64,000 nucleotides of DNA, taken from contig JAIWNE010000128.1 of the NCBI GenBank assembly GCA_025331445.1, forward strand, positions 29,501 to 93,500. The letters are read 5' to 3'. The translations under genes and the position numbers were made by a program. Numbering within the stretch: position 1 is the first letter of the stretch; the number at the start of each line of letters is the position of its first letter. The stretch comes from Blakeslea trispora. Lineage: Eukaryota > Mucoromycota > Mucoromycetes > Mucorales > Choanephoraceae. Below the pieces are notes generated by a model. It was not told the origin of the DNA and did no database searches. It was given only the letters and a program-made list of their open reading frames with translations. Below, in pieces: positions 45,387-56,018 of the stretch.

Positions 45387-46149
45387 TCTTGATTTTTTTG
45401 AAGAAAAGTGCCAGCAAAATTTTGGAGTCATATTTATACCATATATGAAAACTACTTAAAGGACTATTTTGATTGGACGAAATACAAGATATTTTATTGG
45501 TTTAAAAAAGTTCAGGATTTGATAGCTTACCTACAGCCTAGGGTATCATCCTCAGGCACCAGAATGAGCTAATAGCGTTTGCTTGACCAATTCGATCTTT
45601 GCAATTGCCAACTAAGCCTAATCTGACTTATGCCTTTTGATGAACCATAGATTTGCAGATAGTAGCTTCTACGACAATACTTGAAACAAAAGACATGAAC
45701 TAAATAGATACATTGTTAAAACATGTTCTTCAGAATATAATGCAATTTGAGATTACCTTACGAGGACGAACTTTCTTTTCAAGCTTGCATTGTGTTCTAA
45801 TATAACTGAAATCATTAGTCAAACGAAATTGCTTCAGCATAGAAAAAGAAGCTTACCTTCCATAACAATCGCGAAGGACTACAACTAGACATTGGGATGC
45901 ATATCTATTAATCTTGTTTTAATTAATAAGCATGTCAAATCGTTGCAATTCTACTTGATTTAGCTTACCTTTGGTTTTGAAATAGCAATTATGTAGAACT
46001 ACAAAGATACTACTTCAACTAACAAAATATTATGGATTAGAAAAACAGTTCAAAAACGAAATAAATGCTTTGTTTACGGCTGCTTACCATAAAAAGAATT
46101 TACTTTCTGAAACTTGACAACCACCTTTTTCACTTAATTGGTTTCAGAA
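45387..46149. other. 5' region of TNP2-like gene
   Basis: 763 nt of AT-rich sequence between the left TIR and the ATG. No gene. Probably promoter and perhaps a 5' UTR intron (an acceptor-like TTTCAG lies just before the ATG). Confidence 0.45.
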
Positions 46150-49050
46150 ATGGGAAAATCAATCGACAGACCCTACACTGTTCTCAAACATAAGATCAGT
46201 AAAAGATTTGATTGTACTTACCTTGATTGCAAAAAGTCGTATACCAAGAACCACAGACTCACTTTGCACATCAAGAAAACCCACAAAGGAAACAGCACTG
46301 AGGACGACATTCAACCCATGAGTGGCGTTTCTTTTTCTTTTGATGAAACGCCTACCATTGATGCAGAGTACGAAGGAGATTACGAACGTGATTCAGAAGA
46401 AGCACAAGTTGATGAAGAAGAGGATGAGGATAGTGCAGAAGATAGTGATTTCGAAGATGATGAGGAAGATATGACAGATGTCAGAAACAGCTTGGACGAG
46501 ATCATGGCCGAGCGCCAAGCCGAGTGGGACCATGATGTTTCAGGAGGAAGCCCCTTCCGAAACGCTCAAACAATGATCATGATGTGCCTCTATAATGGCT
46601 ATGTAGGCATGATGTCCAGAAGTCAGCTTAAGACTTTTTTGTATGGTGTCCAGAAGATAGTTGAAATTGCTGTCCAAGAAACAAAAGAAGGAAGGGTGTT
46701 CAAGATGCCAAAGGCCAACATGATCATGAGAGGAGATGCAAACAAAAAGTTCAGTGGCCCTTCAATTACTACTACAACTACTTCTCATGACGTGGTCGTC
46801 AAGGGACAAAAGCGAGAGAGTCAATGTAGCTCAAACTTACCTTCTGAGCATCTCAAGTTGTCCATGGCTAATCCTGTCATCAGCTCCAAGATCAGCGCAC
46901 TTCCAGATCGCACCCACGGTGCATCAAAAAGCTTGGCAAATGGAACAAAGTGGAAGGAACATGCCTTATTCCAACCACCACAGATTACCGTTGGAGGAAA
47001 AGATTTCTGGGTAGGAGATGTTGTTCAGGTAGAGAGATCCAACCTGCTCTTTCTGATCAAATCCTTCTTCCGCATTAATGGTGTTGATTCAGCTGACGGC
47101 TATTATGTTCTGGTGATGCACAACTCTTTTGGTTTCTTGCCAGAAGTCTCTACGATTGCTCAAAGCCAGCTCGTTTCAGTTGTTAACAAGAGCATGATGA
47201 CTGAAAACAACTGTTGTGCGCTTCTTCCCGGTGCCGATACCATGCCTCGATCTTTGTCAGGTGAACAGAAACACCTCCTGTTCGGACAAAATCCATTGAA
47301 AGTGGCAAACACCGAAGGGCCTGGCCAATTCTACAAGATGGTAATTGCCCCTATCATTCTCTTTACGGATGATACATCTGGTGGTTCGTCGAAGCAGCAC
47401 TTACCGTACGAGAGCTGGTCAATGACATATGCTGCTCTGTCATTGGAGAAACGTGGGTGTCGCGAGAACACTATGTTTGTTGGCTGTGCACCAAAGAGTG
47501 AAGGGCTCAATGCAATGCATTTTGTCCCCTCTCTTGCTGCTGATTTGTTGAAATTGGAAAAGGGTATCCTGTTGTATTCTAGTCACTATGATGAAATGGT
47601 ATTAGTAAAGGCGCCTCTTCTGTTCATCTCTGCTGACAATCCAGCCCACTCTGACATCTGCGGTATCATGCAGCAAACCACCTTGTACTTCTGCCGCAAA
47701 TGCTACACTTTGAAGCAAAGCAAGAAGAAAAGACAGACACTTTTGGAAAGCAATGTCACTCCCGATGCGCTCAACAAGCCAGGTCCAAAAAGGTTCAAGT
47801 CACATTATGTTTTGGCAGCAACACAAGAAAACAGAAAGGATGTCCGCATGGAAAGTGAGATGCCCGGCTCCACATTGACAGCTGCTGATTACAGCTATAA
47901 AAATACTGGATCGAAAGATCTCTTGCATCTTGAATCGTTTGATCCCGCTCTCGACACACCAGTGGAGGTATTGCATTGCTTGCCTCTAGGTGTTGTCAAA
48001 TACTTGGTGACACATCTGGTGAAGGTTACTCTTGCTGGAAAAGGCAATCAAGACCGTTTAGCTAGCTTAACCAAAAGGTTACAAGACAACAGAAGCAACA
48101 CCTCTTACAGCAGAAACTTCCGAGGTAACCTTCGACATGTTGGCTCTTTTGTGGGACGCGATTTCAAGCAGTTAATCCAGGTCTTGCTATTGATTATTGA
48201 AGAAGAATTTACTGACAATGAAGCTGATGCTAACGTTCTACTCTTGAACGAACCACTCAAAGGCTTGGCAAAGCTTTGCTCTCTGGTGTTTATTCGTGAG
48301 ACAGCAACAAACCTTGAAGAATATGCAATGGTAGTTATAAAAGCAGTTGAAGAGCTTACTCAAGCTCTTTATAATTTCGATGTCATCACTAACAACGAGA
48401 CACCATTTTCAACTCGGCCTAAGGTCCATTATCTTCATCATCTTCATGAAGATATCCTTCGCTTTGGATGTGCATTGCAATACGAGACAGAAAAAGGTGA
48501 AATGTACAACAAGTTTATCAGAGAGCAGTTGTTTCACACCAACAGACACTCTCCCTCAAAAGATGTTGCTGTTCGTTTTGGCAAGCAAGAAGTGTTACGA
48601 CACATTATAGACGGTGGCTCTTGGGTGAACAAAGAAGGCAACAGAGTGAAGTATGGTCAAGATATCGAGAGTGTGATTAAGTCGAATAGAGACGAATTCA
48701 TGCAGACCATTTTTGGTGTTCGTGGTTTATCTGACCCAGGCTACGATCCAGTTAAGGGCAAACTAGAGCCAAGATTTTCGGGTGTCTTTGAAGATGAGTA
48801 CGAAAACCGTTTTGTTGGTGTTGTTAAAGAAGATGGTGTGAGTGTACGAAAGTACACGGTAGCTGCCAGAAGAAGTGAGAGCTTGTTAGAATGTCAAGCC
48901 ACAGACGAAGTGTTTGAACTTGTCGCGTTACAACCATCGGGTATCTTGGATACACACTCTGCCTCTCCTACAATCAATTTATATGTCAATCTGTTTAAGT
49001 TTGGAACTATCACGCTTTTGAATAGCTGTAACATCTACTCTTACCATTAA
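46150..49050 (+). CDS. C2H2/TNP2 (Plavaka-like) transposase-family protein
   Basis: 966 aa, single uninterrupted frame from ATG 46150. Residues about 20-50 hold one zinc finger (CTYLDCKKSYTKNHRLTLHI, then KKTH). An acidic region follows. The core resembles TNP2/Plavaka-type proteins: VIAPIILFTDDTSGGSSKQ, a W-S-M-T-Y segment, APLLFISADNPAHSDICG, YFCRKCYTLKQ, then LGVVKYLVTHLVKVTLAG and HVGSFVGRDFKQLIQVLLLI. The TDD and SADN Asp residues are candidate catalytic ones. CACTA-superfamily transposases cut at TIRs and this gene lies inside a matching TIR pair. The family match is by pattern only. Confidence 0.75.
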   Translation: MGKSIDRPYTVLKHKISKRFDCTYLDCKKSYTKNHRLTLHIKKTHKGNSTEDDIQPMSGVSFSFDETPTIDAEYEGDYERDSEEAQVDEEEDEDSAEDSDFEDDEEDMTDVRNSLDEIMAERQAEWDHDVSGGSPFRNAQTMIMMCLYNGYVGMMSRSQLKTFLYGVQKIVEIAVQETKEGRVFKMPKANMIMRGDANKKFSGPSITTTTTSHDVVVKGQKRESQCSSNLPSEHLKLSMANPVISSKISALPDRTHGASKSLANGTKWKEHALFQPPQITVGGKDFWVGDVVQVERSNLLFLIKSFFRINGVDSADGYYVLVMHNSFGFLPEVSTIAQSQLVSVVNKSMMTENNCCALLPGADTMPRSLSGEQKHLLFGQNPLKVANTEGPGQFYKMVIAPIILFTDDTSGGSSKQHLPYESWSMTYAALSLEKRGCRENTMFVGCAPKSEGLNAMHFVPSLAADLLKLEKGILLYSSHYDEMVLVKAPLLFISADNPAHSDICGIMQQTTLYFCRKCYTLKQSKKKRQTLLESNVTPDALNKPGPKRFKSHYVLAATQENRKDVRMESEMPGSTLTAADYSYKNTGSKDLLHLESFDPALDTPVEVLHCLPLGVVKYLVTHLVKVTLAGKGNQDRLASLTKRLQDNRSNTSYSRNFRGNLRHVGSFVGRDFKQLIQVLLLIIEEEFTDNEADANVLLLNEPLKGLAKLCSLVFIRETATNLEEYAMVVIKAVEELTQALYNFDVITNNETPFSTRPKVHYLHHLHEDILRFGCALQYETEKGEMYNKFIREQLFHTNRHSPSKDVAVRFGKQEVLRHIIDGGSWVNKEGNRVKYGQDIESVIKSNRDEFMQTIFGVRGLSDPGYDPVKGKLEPRFSGVFEDEYENRFVGVVKEDGVSVRKYTVAARRSESLLECQATDEVFELVALQPSGILDTHSASPTINLYVNLFKFGTITLLNSCNIYSYH

Positions 49051-49224
49051 TAAAAAAAATTTCATTTGTAAAAGGACTTCTTCAAAAAAATGTGTCTGGG
49101 TAGAAAAGGACTTAGCAAAAAAAAAAAAACGAAAAAAATCAGAGGAATAAGAGGGCAACCAATCGTATTGCTCAGAACTTAAGCCTCTGAGCTTGTAAAA
49201 GTACTTCTCAATTTTTGAAGTAGC

Positions 49225-49239
49225 AAAAAGTAAAAAAAT
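49225..49239. repeat. Likely target-site duplication, 5' of intact LINE
   Basis: AAAAAGTAAAAAAAT, same as 54599-54613 after the poly-A. A-rich, so chance identity is possible. Confidence 0.55.
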
Positions 49240-49343
49240 AGAGCTTTCTTTCGCATTTCCTACACTATAAGTAGTTTGAGTGTGTTTTTGAGCTTAACAA
49301 TAAATAAACCAGACCTTCACCTTCTTCACTTTCATTCTTCCCT

Positions 49344-50549
49344 ATGCCGAACCCAGAAGGGATTCTTTGGGCTCAGGTGGCAGAAAGGGGTAATCAGTTG
49401 CGCATTCCTCTTTCTCCACGATCTCGTCATCAGGACGCTGCAGTCAAGTATGTACCTGAAGTGATCTACCAATCTCCAGACTACGAAACCGAACTTTTGA
49501 ATCGCAAAGCAGCCAATATAGTTCATCAGACGTTGACGACAGGATCAGTCATCTTTTCTTTTCCTCAGGGCACCTTTGCTAATCATATACAAGCTTATAA
49601 GGCCATACAGGCAGATATTGGGGCAGTTGAGGGTTTTCAACATCTCAGTGGGTTTACTTCTAACCCTACTAAGAGCGACCTCTTGATTGAAGCACGCTTC
49701 ACTACTATGGAGGCTCGTGATCGTGCTTTACAAGTCGGTTTGACTGTGGGGGATGCTAGTTTTTTTGGCACTGCTAGTTCCACAGGGGCTGGCATCAGAT
49801 CTTTTGTTCATGTCGCACTCAGTTTAATTCATATTCCGAAGAGCGACGAATTATTGTTGGGTTTAAAGGAAAGTTTGCAGCACTATGGTACAGTGCACCA
49901 AATAAAAAAGCACACTTGTGAAGGTTTCTTTGATGGGAAGATTAGTTTTGTTATTGACACTCAAACTGCCAGTTGCGACCCTCAGGGTGGGGGAGACCTA
50001 CCCATCCAAGACCTCACGCGACAATTGTATCTCAGCTATTGGGACAAACATGCTCCAGCTTCGTTTAAAGGAGCCGCCCCGATATGTTTTTACTGCCGTC
50101 AAGCAGGACACTTCCGCAGGGATTGTCCTAAATTAAAGGATCAGAGTTGTTTTGGTTGTGGTCAAAAGGGTCATACTCGTCGTTTTTGTGAACGGCAACG
50201 AGAGAGGATATCTGAGACAAGATCGGACACCGATCTATTGGATGAGTACATCCGTTTGAGAAACCAGGAGAAGGACAAGGCTAAGGCTCAACGACAAAGG
50301 AAAATTGATCAGGCACCTGTCTCAACAGCTCATTCAACGGTTCCTGATGGGACCTCAGCATCCCGATTCGCACCGGATTCGATTGCTTCGGATATGCGAG
50401 GAGTGGAGCACACCCGCATAGAGGGGTCAGCGACCGAGGTGGAGAACGAGACGTTTACCACTATGGAGGTAGACTTAACTTCTGTTGGTAGTGATATGGA
50501 GCTGGCTGCAGCGCCTCCCTCTAGCATTAAAGGCCTTGGGCCACAATGA
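49344..50549 (+). CDS. LINE ORF1 (gag-like, CCHC zinc knuckles)
   Basis: 401 aa. An N-terminal region with a likely RNA-binding fold (about residues 70-230) is followed by two zinc knuckles, CFYCRQAGHFRRDC and CFGCGQKGHTRRFC, and a charged, coiled tail (EYIRLRNQEKDKAKAQRQRK). The TGA stop overlaps the ORF2 ATG as ATGA at 50546-50549, suggesting translation of ORF2 by termination-reinitiation. Confidence 0.93.
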   Translation: MPNPEGILWAQVAERGNQLRIPLSPRSRHQDAAVKYVPEVIYQSPDYETELLNRKAANIVHQTLTTGSVIFSFPQGTFANHIQAYKAIQADIGAVEGFQHLSGFTSNPTKSDLLIEARFTTMEARDRALQVGLTVGDASFFGTASSTGAGIRSFVHVALSLIHIPKSDELLLGLKESLQHYGTVHQIKKHTCEGFFDGKISFVIDTQTASCDPQGGGDLPIQDLTRQLYLSYWDKHAPASFKGAAPICFYCRQAGHFRRDCPKLKDQSCFGCGQKGHTRRFCERQRERISETRSDTDLLDEYIRLRNQEKDKAKAQRQRKIDQAPVSTAHSTVPDGTSASRFAPDSIASDMRGVEHTRIEGSATEVENETFTTMEVDLTSVGSDMELAAAPPSSIKGLGPQ

Positions 50550-53500
50550 GTACATCATCTCTTCGCATAGGCTCTTTAAATGTGCGCAGCATTTTCAAAG
50601 AGTCCCATCCTGACCTGCGTAAAACATTTATCACTCATTTAAAGTCACGTTCCTTATCCTTGGATATCCTTTGTCTACAGGATGTTCTTCCTGTGCAAGC
50701 CCAATCTTTCACTGAATCCCATCTCCACAAGTTCCGCACTTTCCTTTTTCCAAATACATCATCTCATGTCTCATGGCATACAGCTATCGTATGTCTCAAT
50801 TCGGCATTATCTATTCAGGATACAGCTACGTATCTCGATGGACGCTGCACTTATGCTTCTATTGCGGATGAGAACAACCAAATGGTCTGCTCTATCCTTA
50901 ACCTCTATGTTCCACCTTCCTCTACCGAACGATTCCTTTTTTTTGATTCTCTTCGTGAAGAGGTACCTTATTTCAGTCCTACTTATGAGGGCGCTTGTCC
51001 TTCTTTCATTCTTGGCGATCTCAACTCCAACTTGTTTGATCCAGTTTTTCGCGCTCATGCTTTTACGGAACCCTGGGTAGAATGGCTGGATGCACATTAT
51101 ACCAATTGCTTTCCAGATAGGCTGCCTACTTTTACTAGCTCAGCGAATAACTCTATCCGTACGACGGTAGATTACATTTACGCAGACTCGTCTTGGATGG
51201 CGAATATTACCCGTTGCCAGCTGCACCATCTCCCTTCGACGTGGACAGATCATAGCTTGTTGATCGTGGATCTATCAGTATCTGATCTACCCTCTGGCCC
51301 TGGAGCATGGCGCTTTAATCCGACTCTTTTGCTGGATAAACGGTTTACTGGTCTGCTCACGGCCTCTGTTGATGCTTTCCTGTCTCAGGTTGATTTTGCT
51401 GGCCTGCAGATTCCTTTAGAGGGTGCGTTAGATTCTAGTCCTGTGCTTTTCGATGCTACACTTGCATCTCAACGACAACGTGTTTGGGAGCAGCTTAAAC
51501 TTCTTTTGCAGAAGGTGGCTAGATCATACTCTAAGCATTCTAAAGCTCGTACCACAGCCAGTCTGGCGCGACTTCAACGGGATCGTGCAGACATTCTGCG
51601 TGGTCTTTCCACCGATCGAGCCCCTTCATCCATTTCCTTGCAACAGCTGTCCACTATTGATGATACCATATCAGGGTTAGTGGAAAAAGAGACAGCACAA
51701 TATCGTTTGCGTACGGCAACTCGATGGAAAGAACAGGGGGAACGTAACAACAAATACTTTTTCAAAGTACTGCGCTCTCGCCGTCGGCAGCAAACCATTC
51801 GTCGTTTAACCGACTCTGCGTCAGGGGCTACTATTGATAATATTCCTGGCATGCTGAGAGAGGCTCGCTCCTTTTATACGTCTTTGTACACCCCTGATCC
51901 CATCGATCAACCTTCGGTAGATGAGCTGTTGGGTGCCATACCTTCAACTGTTGTCCTGACTCCAGAGGACCAGAACTCTCTCATTGACCCGTTCGTTGAT
52001 GAGGATCTGCTCCTTCTTTTGAAGCATAGTCCGTCGGGTAAAAGCCCCGGGCTGGATGGCTTGCCTTTTGAATTGTACCGGTTCCTTGTACCGCGTCATA
52101 AAGGGATCCTTCGACTGCTCGTCTTTGTCTTAAATGATGCACTTCACGGCTCCTTTCCTTCCTCTTGGTGCCTCACTCGCATGGTTCTCTTGTTTAAGAA
52201 GGGTGATCCTTCTTTGCTGAGCAATTGGCGTCCACTTTCCTTAATCAACGTCGATGCCAAGCTCTTCACGAAGCTGCTCGCGAATAGGTTCAATTTGGTG
52301 CTGCCGGAACTGATTACTCCCTACCAGACAGGTTTTATGCCTAATCGGCTAATTTCTGACAACGGGTGGTTAAATCATACCCTTATGGCTACACTCAGAG
52401 CTTCCAAATCCACTGACCCTCAGGTGGCGGTTCTGTTGGATCAGGAGAAGGCATATGACCGAGTTCATCCGGGCTACATTCAACAGGTGCTTGCGCGTTT
52501 TGGATTCCCTTCTCGGCTCATTGACAGCCTCTGTTTGCTTTTCTTTGGTACCCAAATTCGTATCACCATCAACGGTTGGCTTAGCGCTCCAGTTACCCAG
52601 AGTCGTGGGCTTCGCCAGGGGGATCCCTTGTCCCCTCTTCTTTTTAATTTGGCTTATGAACCTCTACTACGTTTCATTCTGGCTAGCCCAAACCTTCAGG
52701 GTATCCCTGTTCCTCGTCTGTTCCCGTCAAGACAGTTGGCTTGCTCGCCTCTTGATATGACTACCCGTTTAAGGGATGCACCACCGATCCGTTTGCTGGC
52801 ATATGCGGATGACTTAGAGATCTTCCTCTCCTCTCCGTCAGAATGGCCCTCGTTGTTGGATGTCTTGTCGATTTACTCTCGTGCCTCCAATGCTCGTACC
52901 AACATTTCGAAGACGACGATTGTCTCTCTAAGTGGAACCCCCTCACCAGTCTGGTCTGATATTTGCCTTTCCAGCGGAATTGAGTGGCATGATGCTGCTT
53001 CCCCCAACGCAGTCAAGTTGCTTGGTTATCCTCTTTATTCTAGTGACATTCAACTGACTCGCTTCTTATCGAGCTTTCGCTCCAAGCTGTATGGCCTCAT
53101 CCATACCTTACGGATGCGAGGACTATCGGTTCGTGGCCTCTCTGTTGCAGTTAATTCCTTGGTATTGAGTAGACTTTGGTTTATTCTTCGAGTCATACCA
53201 CTACCCCAGGACTGGATAGCCTCCATCACCTCGGCTGTTTCGGATCTTGCCATGTCATTTTGGCCCAAGCCCAGTCGACAGGCTGCTAGCCGCCCACGGT
53301 CCCAAGGGGGTCTTAATATAATCGATATCAATGACCAAGCATTAGCGCTCCAGCTAGTGTATGTTAAGAGAATGGCCTTGGAGCCCGCAGCTACTGACTT
53401 TTTGACGCCCTGGTTACTTCGTTTCTTCCAAATCAACTCTGGCCACGCTTCTTTCCTGCCTGTATTTCTTGCTCCTGAAATGTATAAGCCTTTCTTTAAG

Positions 53501-54520
53501 TCTTGCCCTCCGTTCTTACAACTCCTCAAGCTGCTCACTCGTCTTCCTCCTTTGGAATTGAGTAGCTCTTGGTCACTTGAATGGGTGTTGGATCTTCCGC
53601 TGCCTCTAGTGATGAGCCGCCCTTCGACATCAGATCTGCCTCTTCCGTCAGTGCGAAACCACTACCTAGTGTCGGATTTGCTCTGCTATGATCGTTCCAC
53701 ACAGTCTTTGTGTGCTAACAGAGTATTTATCCGCCCTTCACGCCGCTCTCTCATACGACTCTACGATGATGTCTTCCTGCATGATCCTCCGAGTACTACG
53801 GCATGCGAACTGCACCCTATTGTACGGAATCGCTGCCGCATTCTCCAGCCCAGTCCTGAGATTCCTGTCGCCTCGCCACATCCAATAAACTCGGATGTCT
53901 ATCTCCCAGATCTGTCCTGTTGGACGGTTGACGTGGGCCGCGGGGGTCCCACAGCAGTGTTGAGTGTCTCGCTGAAACAGCTTCGGCAGTGGTGGGCGTT
54001 AGAAAAAGGACCTACCCATACTTCTATACCGTATGCAGTACCAGTTCCGCTACGTCTACCATTGACTAGTTGGAAACTGTTTTGGAGCCTTTGTCTCCCA
54101 CCAGGTGTGTTTACACCTTGGTGGAGACTCCTCCATGATTGCATTGCCAATGCGTCGAAACTGCACCAGTGGAAAATCCCCTGGATATCTTCCCCTCTCT
54201 GTCAGATCTGCCAACTGCTGCCCGAAACCGTCTTCCATTTCATGGTGCAATGCCCCTCTAAATGGCATTTCTGGTGTAGGGTACTGCAGTTCGGCAACCT
54301 TGGTCACGCCTTCCCCACCATGACCTCTGTCTGGGTGGCTCTAACCAGCCTCAAGAGCGAGAGTGGAGAGATGCTTCCTGCCTCCACCCTGTGCCTTTTG
54401 GGCACTGCGCTGAGCGCCTTGTGGACGCATCACTATAGATGTATTTTTGACAACGAGTTCTGGAATCCGGAAGCCTGCTTTCGCAGCTTTTTGGATCGCC
54501 ATCGATTCCATGTTGGCTAG
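50546..54520 (+). CDS. LINE ORF2: AP-endonuclease and reverse transcriptase
   Basis: 1324 aa, uninterrupted. Endonuclease: LRIGSLNVRSIF, DILCLQDVLP, PSFILGDLNSNLFDP, TTVDYIYADSSW and STWTDHSLLIVDL give the expected N, E/D, D-N, D and H positions, with Asp in place of the usual Glu in CLQD. RT: GKSPGLDGLPFEL, NWRPLSLINVDAKLF, YQTGFMPNRL, VLLDQEKAYDRVHPG, RGLRQGDPLSPLLFNLAYEP and the LLAYADDLEIF catalytic box. The C-terminus carries a Cys/His motif (CQICQLLPETVFHFMVQC). It nicks target DNA and primes reverse transcription of its own RNA. Nothing in sequence suggests inactivation except the unusual CLQD. Confidence 0.95.
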   Translation: MSTSSLRIGSLNVRSIFKESHPDLRKTFITHLKSRSLSLDILCLQDVLPVQAQSFTESHLHKFRTFLFPNTSSHVSWHTAIVCLNSALSIQDTATYLDGRCTYASIADENNQMVCSILNLYVPPSSTERFLFFDSLREEVPYFSPTYEGACPSFILGDLNSNLFDPVFRAHAFTEPWVEWLDAHYTNCFPDRLPTFTSSANNSIRTTVDYIYADSSWMANITRCQLHHLPSTWTDHSLLIVDLSVSDLPSGPGAWRFNPTLLLDKRFTGLLTASVDAFLSQVDFAGLQIPLEGALDSSPVLFDATLASQRQRVWEQLKLLLQKVARSYSKHSKARTTASLARLQRDRADILRGLSTDRAPSSISLQQLSTIDDTISGLVEKETAQYRLRTATRWKEQGERNNKYFFKVLRSRRRQQTIRRLTDSASGATIDNIPGMLREARSFYTSLYTPDPIDQPSVDELLGAIPSTVVLTPEDQNSLIDPFVDEDLLLLLKHSPSGKSPGLDGLPFELYRFLVPRHKGILRLLVFVLNDALHGSFPSSWCLTRMVLLFKKGDPSLLSNWRPLSLINVDAKLFTKLLANRFNLVLPELITPYQTGFMPNRLISDNGWLNHTLMATLRASKSTDPQVAVLLDQEKAYDRVHPGYIQQVLARFGFPSRLIDSLCLLFFGTQIRITINGWLSAPVTQSRGLRQGDPLSPLLFNLAYEPLLRFILASPNLQGIPVPRLFPSRQLACSPLDMTTRLRDAPPIRLLAYADDLEIFLSSPSEWPSLLDVLSIYSRASNARTNISKTTIVSLSGTPSPVWSDICLSSGIEWHDAASPNAVKLLGYPLYSSDIQLTRFLSSFRSKLYGLIHTLRMRGLSVRGLSVAVNSLVLSRLWFILRVIPLPQDWIASITSAVSDLAMSFWPKPSRQAASRPRSQGGLNIIDINDQALALQLVYVKRMALEPAATDFLTPWLLRFFQINSGHASFLPVFLAPEMYKPFFKSCPPFLQLLKLLTRLPPLELSSSWSLEWVLDLPLPLVMSRPSTSDLPLPSVRNHYLVSDLLCYDRSTQSLCANRVFIRPSRRSLIRLYDDVFLHDPPSTTACELHPIVRNRCRILQPSPEIPVASPHPINSDVYLPDLSCWTVDVGRGGPTAVLSVSLKQLRQWWALEKGPTHTSIPYAVPVPLRLPLTSWKLFWSLCLPPGVFTPWWRLLHDCIANASKLHQWKIPWISSPLCQICQLLPETVFHFMVQCPSKWHFWCRVLQFGNLGHAFPTMTSVWVALTSLKSESGEMLPASTLCLLGTALSALWTHHYRCIFDNEFWNPEACFRSFLDRHRFHVG

Positions 54521-54598
54521 TTTATGTTTTTTTTTTCTCGTTCATCGGTAGTTAAATTTTAATAAAGTATACACTTTTTACAAAAAAAAAAAAAAAAA

Positions 54599-54613
54599 AA
54601 AAAGTAAAAAAAT
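54599..54613. repeat. Likely target-site duplication, 3' of intact LINE
   Basis: AAAAAGTAAAAAAAT following the A-tail; matches 49225-49239. Confidence 0.55.
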
Positions 54614-54687
54614 TCATAAAATAGTCTTTAAAAACGGTTTTCAGCCAATCATAGAGCTTACTGCAGTATTTTTACCAAATTTAATCG

Positions 54688-54705
54688 AATTTTTCACCGC
54701 GTGTG
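54688..54705. repeat. Right TIR of TNP2-like transposon
   Basis: AATTTTTCACCGCGTGTG, exact complement of 45369-45386. Confidence 0.8.
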
Positions 54706-56018
54706 TTATTTGGAGCTCGTCTCAGAGCGGGGCTGCTGTGTCTGGGGGCTACTCCGCCGGTAATAAGCAATACGATTGAACACTGTTAGCCAATAAAAGT
54801 TGTTATTACCGTCGCTCATTTAAGTTTTTGCTTAATGGTTTTTGATGAGTTGGCTCAAACAGAATATCACTAAAAACTACAGAATTTTCTCTCTGTTCTA
54901 CCAAAGAGATTCATCAAGAAAATTACAGTGATTGAAAGCTTGTTCGACTACAAATAAGTAACGAAAGTGAGTAAGACAATTAAGCTAACGAAGTAAGCTT
55001 TGTCTCAGAGACGAAGCCAGTAACGCCCTGCAATCCTTACAAGAGCTGAATTTCGTTTAAGGAACACTATTAGAGGAGTCAATGAAAGATATGCTCGAAT
55101 AAAAAAGTGTCCCATTTATGGAATCAAGCTTGTAATGTGATTTTTTGGGTAGAAATCATCAGCACTGTACATTTTGAGGCATATGAAATAACTTACCTCC
55201 TGCTATAAACTAAAGGGAGTTTGTTTCTGTTTGAGAAGGGCGACCACAAGCAGTACCAAGATCAAACTTGGTTGTTGTCGTTTGTCTATATAAATCAAAC
55301 ATTTGATCCTATTTGTTCTTTCAAAAGCTTAGCTTTTCTAAAGAAAGAAAACTGTCTACCTTAAAAGATTTCATGCTATTGTTTTCTTAGTAATAAATTT
55401 GATGATCTTTTTGGTGAATAGCGTTCACTCCACATACAAAATGATATAAAATGTACAACTCGATAGCAAGCAAGTAGTCTAATATTTTTAAAGTAAAAAC
55501 ATATCATACCCTTATCAAATAGGTCTTTTCATATGTATTGGCTATCTTTAGAAGGAATCAATAAACTGCATTGATTGCTGTAACACAGACATAGCAAAGA
55601 GCAGTTCTTCTCCTACTGCTTTTTTCCTGCCTATCTTTCTCTTATCGTATTGCGCACTAAAATTATATTACTGTAGATAACTGTATTGTTCAATCAGCCT
55701 CTATCTCAAATAACGGCTCATTGTTCTTTCCTATTGTCAGCCGTTTCGAGCGATTAAAGATGTCTTTGAAGGTCAGCATGATGAGTCTGATCAAATAGAT
55801 GTGTATTTTATCTTTTTTTGTATATGGTTATCTATTTTAGTTATCATTAAACTCTGTTTCTTTATTGAGTACTGCTTTCTTTGTTCTGAGAAGATGTGTA
55901 CAACAGATAAAGTTTAAGCAGTTATTTTCTGTGCTTCCCACTTCAAGTGTAACATAACACCAAAAACAGGGATATTACTTGATAATAGAAGACAATGAAA
56001 ATCGCCTTGGCTTTAGAA
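54706..56018. other. Spacer between transposon and element E
   Basis: 1.3 kb with no supported frame. A short GC-richer start (54714-54770) contrasts with the AT-rich remainder. May contain Crypton- or E-related flanks, but no match to the left side was seen by eye. Confidence 0.4.

Larger units (their letters stand above)
49240..54598 (+). mobile_element. Non-LTR retrotransposon (LINE), apparently full length
   Basis: About 5.36 kb: a 5' UTR of about 100 nt, intact ORF1 and ORF2 overlapping by ATGA, AATAAA near 54560 and an A-tail from about 54582. A 15-bp A-rich duplication flanks it. It sits in the 3' flank of the TNP2-like gene, inside the DNA transposon. Distinct family from the LINE at 31.8-37.1 kb, though the same general type. 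Confidence 0.9.
45369..54705 (+). mobile_element. DNA transposon with 18-bp TIRs, carrying nested LINE
   Basis: CACACGCGGTGAAAAATT at 45369-45386 and its exact complement at 54688-54705 face each other. Between them are the C2H2/TNP2-like gene and a complete LINE. Flanks allow a 2-bp TT duplication, as expected for CACTA/Plavaka-type insertions. Without the LINE the transposon would be about 4.0 kb. Subterminal sequences (TAAAGGACTATTTTGATTGG left, a similar TAAAGACTATTTT right, inverted) support the pairing. Confidence 0.75.
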
